DNA of 64,000 nt, taken from Candidula unifasciata (lineage: Eukaryota; Mollusca; Gastropoda; Stylommatophora; Geomitridae). Shown in pieces: positions 57,285 through 64,000 of this stretch. The position numbers were made by a program, and so were the translations under genes. Below the pieces are notes generated by a model. The model worked only from the letters and a program-made list of their open reading frames with translations, had not been told where the DNA came from and made no database searches. The stretch covers positions 795,772 through 859,771 of the forward strand of contig CAJHNH020000724.1 in assembly GCA_905116865.2 (NCBI GenBank), given 5' to 3'. Each line of letters begins with the position of its first letter. Position 1 is the first letter of the stretch.

Positions 57285-57905
57285 TCAGCAGAAAGCGCAA
57301 GCAGAAATGGAGGAGCAGGAGTGTACACTGAGCATCGAAATAACATCAGAGATACAGCAAAAATACCAACAGGAAAGTAACGTCACAATTATGATGCAGA
57401 AGTTCAAGTGATCAAGATAGCAATAGAAAGACTGCTAACTGCTTATCGTTTCACACCCGGTGGTACAGTATTGCTGACAGATGCAAAAGCTGTACTTCAG
57501 GGACTCCAGTCTGGACAATTGCTAAGTATAAGGAGCATCCACATGTTCGCAGAATTCAAGATTGACCAATCCATCATGTGCACTTATGGACTGGCATTGA
57601 GGCAACAGATCACATCTATTGAGACTGTCCCAGATACAATACACATTTCAGGCAAACGATAGAAGAAGGAAAAGCTCGAAATGTCTCATCACTAATTACT
57701 ACTACTGTGTGGCGCTGAAACATGGAGAACAACTGAAACAGTCACTAATAAACTAACTATATGCAATTATTGACAGATGACTGCGCAGAATATGTGGAAT
57801 TAAATGGAATGAGAGGATGACTAATGTAGAGCGTTGGGAGAAAGCTTTTCAAATTCCACTGAATTAAGAGGTAGGGAAAAGACGCTGGGGCTGGTTAGCA
57901 GTCTT
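57285..57905 (+). mobile_element. LINE remnant, RNase H with internal deletion plus tail
   Basis: SAESASRNGGAGVYTEHRNN (RNase H start), one stop, then GTVLLTDAKAVLQGLQSG. It jumps directly to the cysteine-rich end (HMFAEFKIDQSIMCTYGL), so the middle of RNase H is deleted. A reverse transcriptase-like tail (ETWRTTETV) follows at 57710, as at 50690. Confidence 0.75.
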
Positions 57906-58029
57906 TTCACAACAGGGGCAGAAAAATGAAGTCAGGCAATAACACAGGAAGGAAGTTAGTACTGAAGAAGGTTACTTATCTTCTTCTTCTTTGCGTTCGG
58001 TTTCGTATGCTCAGATCAGACCATCAGTG

Positions 58030-58610
58030 GGTTGTCTGTATGAACTCGCATGTCAGTAGCAGGTCCTTCATGGTTCCCCATAGCTTGTTCTGCACACTTT
58101 GCTCTTGAGGCCAGGTGTCTTTTCGAAGTTGTATGTAGAGTGTGCAGGTCTGCAGAATGTTCTTAGGTGTTTGTGATCCTGTTTGACAGGCACACTGTGG
58201 GGACTGTACAATCTTTATTTTATGCATGTGGTAATTGAACCTGCAGTGTCCTGTTCGTAGACGGAAAATTGTTCTATGTTTCTTTCTGTTGAGTTTGCTG
58301 ATGGTATCTTGTGGATTTTTACTGTTAGTTTGTTCTCTCCACAATTCCTTGTATTTTCCCTAGATAAGTGTTATGATTTCTGGTATAGACAATGGATGGG
58401 TATGTTCTTTCTCCTTTGTTCCATGTTTTAGTAAGTCTGTCTGCTAACTTGTTTCCTGGTATGCCGCAGTGAGCTGAGATCTACTGGAGAACGATCTGAT
58501 TATTTTCTGCGAGTCTGTTTAGCTGATGGGTCAGTTCTCTGAAGGAATGTAAAAAGGCAAGGAGGGCATTTGGTGGGCTGCAGGAATAACAAAGGAAATG
58601 TAAGACCTTG
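58030..58610 (-). mobile_element. LINE remnant, RNase H and cysteine-rich end
   Basis: The minus strand reads RLAENNQIVLQ, stop (usually Trp), ISAHCGIPGNKLADRLTKTW, and 30-40 codons on an open stretch with HRTIFRLRTGHCRFNYHMHK and CACQTGSQTPKNILQTC. Confidence 0.8.
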
Positions 58611-58724
58611 TGCTCCATTGGGAGATACAAAGGAAGAAGAAGACCAAAGACCGTAGTTGATGGGAAGACAAGAACACCTACTTTATCTGGCAAGTTACAC
58701 AATGATGTTTAATTTTTCTGTAAT

Positions 58725-58945
58725 GCTTTCAGTGAGAGACACACACTGTTCTTTGGCTACATAATGAGAAGAAAGACATTAGAGAATGTCGTGACAACTG
58801 GAAAGATCAGTGGGAAATGGGATAGAGGCAGACCAAGAGAGACAATGCTGGATGGGCTGAAACGATATCATGGAGGGATATCTCCAGGGATCGTGAGCTG
58901 TGGAGACTCATGAGCACCTACGCCAGTTGGCAGGGCACATGATGA
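58725..58945 (+). mobile_element. LINE 3' end remnant
   Basis: Reads ERHTLFFGYIMRRKTLENVV then TTGKISGKWDRGRPRETMLD, a strong non-LTR reverse transcriptase tail. It ends near a short gatgatg. Confidence 0.75.
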
Positions 58946-59104
58946 AAAATGCTAATTCAGGGCCTGAACAATTTAAACTAGTGCTGGGTGGAGAGGGGCT
59001 AATGAGTTTTCATGGTGGGGAGGGGGGATGGGTCAAGCAGTTTTAAAAGTGAGTGCATTTGTACTTGTAATGATCAGTTATACTTACCTTTTTTGTTCGT
59101 TTAA

Positions 59105-59700
59105 ATAGAAATAAAATATGGGGCGCTAACTCCAGAATACTGAAACAGGAATATACTGGAGCAGTCAGGCAAGTCATGGAATATGCCTCCACTACATGGG
59201 CTGCAGCAGCCAAGACAGCAATGGGAAAACTGGACAGGGCTCAGAATATGGGATTAAGGATTGTTCTCGGAGCCATGAAAACCACCCCCATCAGAGAGAT
59301 AGAAAGGATAGCAGATACTGAACCACTCGAACTCAGAAGACAATACAAAACTTACAGTATGAGAAATTAAAAAGACTTCAAAGTCACCCACTGCATTTTA
59401 AATTTCAAGAGAACCAAAAAAAAAAAAAAAAAACAGTCTGAAGCGTCAGAGCCCCAACAACCTTGCTAGAGAACTGTACATACAGCACCAAGATGTGCTT
59501 GACAGAGATGTAGCACTGTGCGAAAAACTTGAGCTGGAACCATGGACAAGCAAGCCAGAGAAGGCAAATGTAGTCCTAAAGGTACCAGGGATCACTTCAA
59601 AAGATGCACATGCAGAGACACAACAGAGAACCCTGATTGACACTTAAGAAAGAATTGGAAAGATAAAAGAACACATTAGACAACTTAAAGATCGAAAGCT
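59105..59700 (+). mobile_element. LINE remnant, region between reverse transcriptase and RNase H
   Basis: Open frame YTGAVRQVMEYASTTWAAAA then NMGLRIVLGAMKTTPIREIE; a frameshift near 59362 and an A-run at 59411-59430; then SPNNLARELYIQHQDVLDRD and EPWTSKPEKANVVLKVPGIT. Typical of jockey/I-like LINEs upstream of RNase H. Confidence 0.8.
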
Positions 59701-60229
59701 ATAGTAGGTGTTTCAGTGTTCCACATGTGTCGTTATTGAAGCTATGGAGCTCCTGCTTTGTGCAACACTCTCACTTCTACCAGTCGCGTTGTGAAGAGAG
59801 ACCCAACCATGTCGGATAAACAGTAACTACTGTCTGTGTTTATCATTTTTAAGGCAGCTTAGGACAGAAGCGGGTGGGGAAAAAGGTTTTAACCTAAGGA
59901 TGAATGACAGTTTCTCTAGTACTTTCACCACGCACTGTGCAGTTAGGATTTTATTTTGCCCCTGACAAAAAACAAAAGCAAAATCATTATGGGATAAAAC
60001 TCGGTTTTATGTAGCCGATTGTCTCTCCACTAATCATTCTTTTATGTTCTACATCAGTTTAATGACTAATATTGCTTTAAAATTGCAATACGTTTATGTA
60101 ATTTGCCCCCCCCCCTTTTTTTTCCCACCAAAAAAGAAGGAATTGGAAACTAACACTTCTTTCGATATGATAAACAAATCAGCATGTTAGTCAGATAGTG
60201 TTGATAAACTTGGACAATGACAGAAAAAG

Positions 60230-60440
60230 AGGGGGAAAAAATAACAACTGTACTAAGATTCATGCGAAGGGCTGTCAATTCAACAAAAAGAGATAAGATC
60301 AGAAACGATGAAATCCGAAGGAAAATGGAGTAACTGCAGATATTGATTTTATAAGAAGACAACAGGTGAAATGGTTTGGTCATATAACGCGGATGTCAGT
60401 AGACGGTATTACACAACAAGCAGTGATGTACAGACCAGGC
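60230..60440 (+). mobile_element. LINE remnant, reverse transcriptase tail
   Basis: Reads VLRFMRRAVNSTKRDKIRND, stop after KME, then FIRRQQVKWFGHITRMSVDG, the same family type as the fragment at 40570. Confidence 0.75.
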
Positions 60441-60959
60441 GGAAAGCTAGGACAGATGGACAGAGTGAATCCCAATTTACGAAGCACGTAGAGTGCTCTT
60501 CCCCGTAAATTATACTTAACCTCTACACCACTCGATGTGTTGTGGTTTACAGCTAGGTAGCGCTTTTCAGCCCAGCACATCCAATGCCATACCAATCAGT
60601 AGCCTCCTGGCACTATGGCCATGCATTCGAATTTTTTTAGGAGGCCGAATTCAGAGGCTCAAAGAAATAAAGGAATTATAGCTATTGTTGCCATTTAGAG
60701 TTGGCAGGTTAGTTTCCCGGGAAAGTCTTAGGAAAACAAAGGCAGACAAAGAGAAGTTATAAGAGAAATAGAGGCAGACCAAGAGAAAGTCTCGAGGAAA
60801 TAGTTAGGCCACAACAACAACAAAAACTGGACAGTTTGGCGGTCATCTGAGAGAAAAACACTTCTATGAGCAATGATAGATCCGTGACTTAGGCGCTGTG
60901 AGTCTGACTCGTAATTCCAACATACCGCGATCGAAACTCTCTGCTGGCGGCGTGAATTT

Positions 60960-61148
60960 TTATCATGGGGCGTCGCAGGTCGACCCAGCCTAAAATGAGT
61001 ATTAGAATGTTTGTCCTGGAGAAGTAAAGCAGGGCGGCTTAACGCTGACCACATTACCCACCTAGTGCCGATTGGTAGGTAAACATATGGGTGCTCTTCA
61101 CATATGCCCGATGTACCTAAAGGCGTGATAAGGAATCTTTACTTTTGG
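60960..61148 (+). mobile_element. SINE-A body and tail, upstream of a full copy
   Basis: gtcgacccagcctaaaatga, acattacccacctagtgccg, and an end at aatctttactttt. The complete SINE-A at 61150 begins immediately after, giving a head-to-tail pair. Confidence 0.65.
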
Positions 61149-61149
61149 G

Positions 61150-61402
61150 GAATCGCCGTGGCGTTGGCAGCTAGACGCCCGCCTGCGGATCGGAAGGTCG
61201 TAGGTTCGCGTCCTGAGGAAGCTGGACTTTTTCTTTCTCCAAAAATGACCTTGACACCATGTCTACCCAGTACTGAGCGGATATCAGGGGTAGTCATGGG
61301 AAGTAAAGGCGGTGGATGTGATGCTGACTACATTACCCACCAAGTGCCGATTGGTCTATAATAATATAGGTCTAGCCCTATATTTTCAGTACGCTTTAAG
61401 GT
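61150..61402 (+). mobile_element. SINE-A, complete copy
   Basis: tRNA-like head with cagctagacgcccgcctgcg and B box gtaggttcgcgtcc, then the body (cattacccaccaagtgccga, ataggtctagccctatattt) and tail. Confidence 0.8.
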
Positions 61403-62284
61403 GTTGAAAATGGAGCTGAAAGAAATGAGAAACAGTTGACAAGCCAGCATGTTGTGGAGATTCTTGATTACGGACGCCACAATAAATGAACTATAAAGAA
61501 AAACATTTTAAAGTCACTATGAACTACCTAACAAATCTCAAAAACTTGTATGTGTTCTGGGGTCCAACTGAGGGAGGGAGGCATATATCCAGTGCCCCTT
61601 TACACGCATGTCGTAAGAGGTGAATAAATTAAGCGTCCTATGAAATCGGATGTTTTGGGTCTAGCTGTGAGCCATAACATCATGTCGACCAGGTTATTAA
61701 CGGTGAACGCAGAAGAAGAAGGAAGAGGGTAAGGAGAAAAGGAAGAAGCAGGGGAGGGGGACAAAAGAAGAAGTTTGGCATCACAAGAAGAAAACACTTG
61801 TATCAAAAATGACAAGACAGAACAGACAGGAGCTGTGGAGATAACCCATTACTAACGACATTCTGCATGGGTATTAAGGGAAAACACGTCAAATAATCGC
61901 GAACAACCTAACTTTGATCTCGGTAAATATAACTGGGGTTGTCAAAAACCTTTTCAGATGCACCAGATATTATTCTATTCATTTAACTTTAAAAAAAAAA
62001 AAGACTTAACATTCAACTACCGCTTCACCACCAAACTGCTGTGTTAAAAAAAAAAAAAAAGCTGTTTACACGTTCATTGCACGACTGCCGAAGAAACTGG
62101 GTCAAAAAATATTTATTAATAGATCGACCTGTGACATTTTAATGTCAAGGACGGTCACCACTAGAGGCTCCAGCGCTTCTCGCTGCAGCAATGTGTATTT
62201 TTCCGCTCAATGAAACGAAAACGGATGTTTTTGTCGGAGGTACATAGTGCGCCCAGAACACCTGATCTTTTTCTCCATTCAAAC
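61403..62284. other. No gene recognised
   Basis: gcatgtcgtaagaggtgaat at 61606 and a purine-rich stretch at 61690-61760 suggest a decayed Rep-F copy; the rest is unassigned. Confidence 0.4.
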
Positions 62285-62440
62285 ACACCCATATATATTT
62301 TTACACACACGCGCGCGCATGCACAAAAGCACATTCACATGCATGCGCGCGCACACGATTCGCGCACAAGCACAGTTACATACACACGCGAGCACCCACA
62401 GATACAAACACTCACGCTCGCACATTACACTCGTTTACAC
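62285..62440. repeat. CA-rich low-complexity tract
   Basis: Imperfect ACAC with GCGC; continues after the SINE-D insertion. Confidence 0.85.
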
Positions 62441-62447
62441 TCTCGCG

Positions 62448-62695
62448 GTCGGCTCTGTGGCTAAGTCGATGCGAACGCTTCGCTTCGTAATGCCGGGATG
62501 CCAGGTTCGATCCCAGCTGTGGACAATGCGCCTTGCGTTGGTTTCGACAGTGGTATCAAGAAATGCCGACCGCCCAGAAAGCAATGGCAAACTACTGGAT
62601 GTAAATTGCCTAGACAAACCAAACAACAGCCAGGGGCTGTTAGGGTTGGTTCTGCAACGTCCCGTAAAGGACACGCAACTGACTTTAAAAAAACG
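62448..62695 (+). mobile_element. SINE-D copy with target duplication
   Basis: Nearly identical to the 26633 copy. A 6-bp duplication CTCGCG (62442-62447 and 62696-62701) brackets it. It landed inside a CA-rich array, which continues at 62700-62750. High similarity suggests recent activity. Confidence 0.92.
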
Positions 62696-62872
62696 CTCGC
62701 GCCATCTGCACCCACATACATAGGCCTACACAAACACAGGCACACGTCATGAATTGTTTGTTGTGTTTAAACAACAACTGCAGTTTTGTGACCAAACGCC
62801 GAAGTGTTTTTTTTTTTTTAATGGCAATATAATGATGGGGGTGCCAAAATTGACACACAGGTTTTCAGGCTT

Positions 62873-63501
62873 TGAACAATCTCTCAACATCATGGCACAC
62901 GAATGTAAGCCGTCACTTACCTTACTCTTCTATACGTCCTTTTCAGGACGTAATTTTTTGTTATTTGAAGCCCCACTCTGGCTTTTGCCAGGGGCCGCAA
63001 TATAGGCAGGCCATCAATATGGCCAATTGTCTGAACGCGGTTTCTGGGACCTCTCCACGGTGATCCTCATCCACATGGTGGCACTTTGTGTCATCGGGTG
63101 TTTATCGCTTGTGTGATGTCCTGGTGGGGTAGAAAGTCATTCATTCATTCATGTAAGCCGTTTTTTTTTTTTTCAAACTCAAGTCTGAGCCAGAAGAAGC
63201 TCAGCACAGTGCACAGGTTCTGTAGCACCGGTGAGGATCCTGAAATACTTTGGGTAGATTTCTGGCTCCAAATTTTGCGCGGGCAGCGCCGTTAGGCTAC
63301 TCTTAGTTTTCGATTTCCAACTGCCAGGGATTTTTTACATGCGCAACAATGCACACGGGCGTCCGATCTCACTACCCAGAGACCAGGTGGAATTTCTAGA
63401 AGTCCGAGTCCATGTGAAAAAATTCCAGCCGTTACCGGGGATTGGAACCGGAACCTCTAGCACTCGAGGCGGACACCATACCTCGAGACCACGGAGTTCC
63501 C
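62873..63501 (-). mobile_element. SINE-C copy interrupted by Rep-H
   Basis: Head at 63430-63501 with intact A-like (ggtctcgaggtatggtgtcc) and B boxes (ggttccaatcccc) on the minus strand. The 3' end lies at 62873-62913, beyond the Rep-H insertion. An 11-bp duplication, ATGTAAGCCGT, marks the insertion (62903-62913 and 63151-63161). Confidence 0.85.
62914..63150 (+). mobile_element. Rep-H copy with CATT tail and target duplication
   Basis: 237-bp insertion inside SINE-C flanked by the 11-bp duplication ATGTAAGCCGT, with a (CATT)n tail. Length, tail and duplication size fit a LINE-mobilised retroposon. Confidence 0.75.
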
Positions 63502-63654
63502 TAAATGACACACAAACGTTCATTTTGCATTACTTAGATAGGTGCTTTTCACTAAGGATTATCAACAATGACAGATGTTGTTTTTTTTAAATTAACAATT
63601 ACACAAACACAAGGATTATATATCAGTAGGAAATTAAACTAGCAGTATAACAAA

Positions 63655-63854
63655 GAGGATCCCAAACTTTTCTTAGTCGGGGCACCTTTTTTTTCCAATA
63701 AAAAATTTTTTCACGGCGCCCTAACCTAAGTAAAAGTATGACAATTCGTATGCAAGAGATCAAAGCATATAAAACTTGTGTATCTTCGAATATTTCGCGG
63801 CGCTCCTGTGAAGAGGTCATGGCTCCGGCGGCACACAGTTTTGGAATCACTGGC
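63655..63854. mobile_element. hAT-like MITE near the window edge
   Basis: About 200 bp with inverted ends (left ATCCCAAACTTTTCTTAGTC, right ACAGTTTTGGAATCACTGGC), a common hAT arrangement. Flanking 8-mers ataacaaa and aaaacaaa differ at one base. GCGCCCTAACC and GCGGCACAC lie inside. Confidence 0.5.
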
Positions 63855-64000
63855 AAAACAAATAGTGATGCTACAGTGTTGCTAGCAGTAGAAAATAATC
63901 CGGAGGTAAAGGACAATGGAAAAAGTCAAGAAGCAGGGAGAACAGGCGCACTGTCACCAAGAAATCTGGTTGGGAGTGAAAAGGGGGGGGGGGGGCACTG

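Overview
This window looks like intergenic or intronic DNA from an animal genome. It is very rich in retroposon debris, tRNA-headed SINEs, small DNA transposons and microsatellites, and stop codons break nearly every frame. The LINE remnants, the SINE set and a SPIN-like hAT element suggest a mollusc, most likely a gastropod snail or slug; that is an inference, since no rRNA, mitochondrial or diagnostic host exon is present.

Only one convincing protein gene is visible, an intronless 848-codon gene at 51757-54303 (+). It derives from a pogo/Tigger transposase of the CENP-B/jerky type. It has an N-terminal CENP-B helix-turn-helix, then FOUR tandem copies of the second CENP-B-type DNA-binding domain where one is usual, then a full-length DDE domain whose first catalytic aspartate is Gln451. 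The acidic C-terminal tail carries three SUMO-consensus sites, two of them in a duplicated 19-residue unit. A decayed second copy of its C-terminal coding sequence lies just downstream. The pattern suggests a domesticated, catalytically dead, multivalent DNA-binding protein, and it is the best candidate here for an undescribed system.

Layout. 0-9 kb: LINE tails, SINE-A and SINE-B, MITEs, an inverted repeat, a SPIN-like hAT MITE with an 8-bp target duplication, a 19-bp minisatellite and a GAA array. 9-19 kb: a 43-bp minisatellite abutting a LINE 3' end, SINEs interrupted by a MITE and by another retroposon, a LINE RNase H relic and a 40-bp minisatellite. 19-28 kb: two RNase H relics of opposite strand, a 190-bp-arm inverted repeat, a composite triplet microsatellite, and a 34-bp minisatellite interrupted by a SINE with a clear target duplication. 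28-41 kb: SINEs, LINE tails and microsatellites. 41-44 kb: a 2.2-kb almost pure purine tract between two copies of a trinucleotide-tailed retroposon. 44-51 kb: CA/CTAT repeats, SINEs and degenerate LINE RNase H. 51-54 kb: the transposase-derived gene. 55-56 kb: a GA-rich minisatellite. 56-61 kb: a dense patch of LINE relics on both strands. 61-64 kb: SINEs nested with other repeats, and a hAT-like element at the edge.

A recurring theme is that many tandem repeats begin at the 3' end of a recognisable LINE or SINE, so much of the tandem-repeat landscape appears to have been seeded by retroposon tails. Family names used here (SINE-A to E, Rep-F to I, MITE-1 and 2) are local labels based on by-eye comparison within the window.
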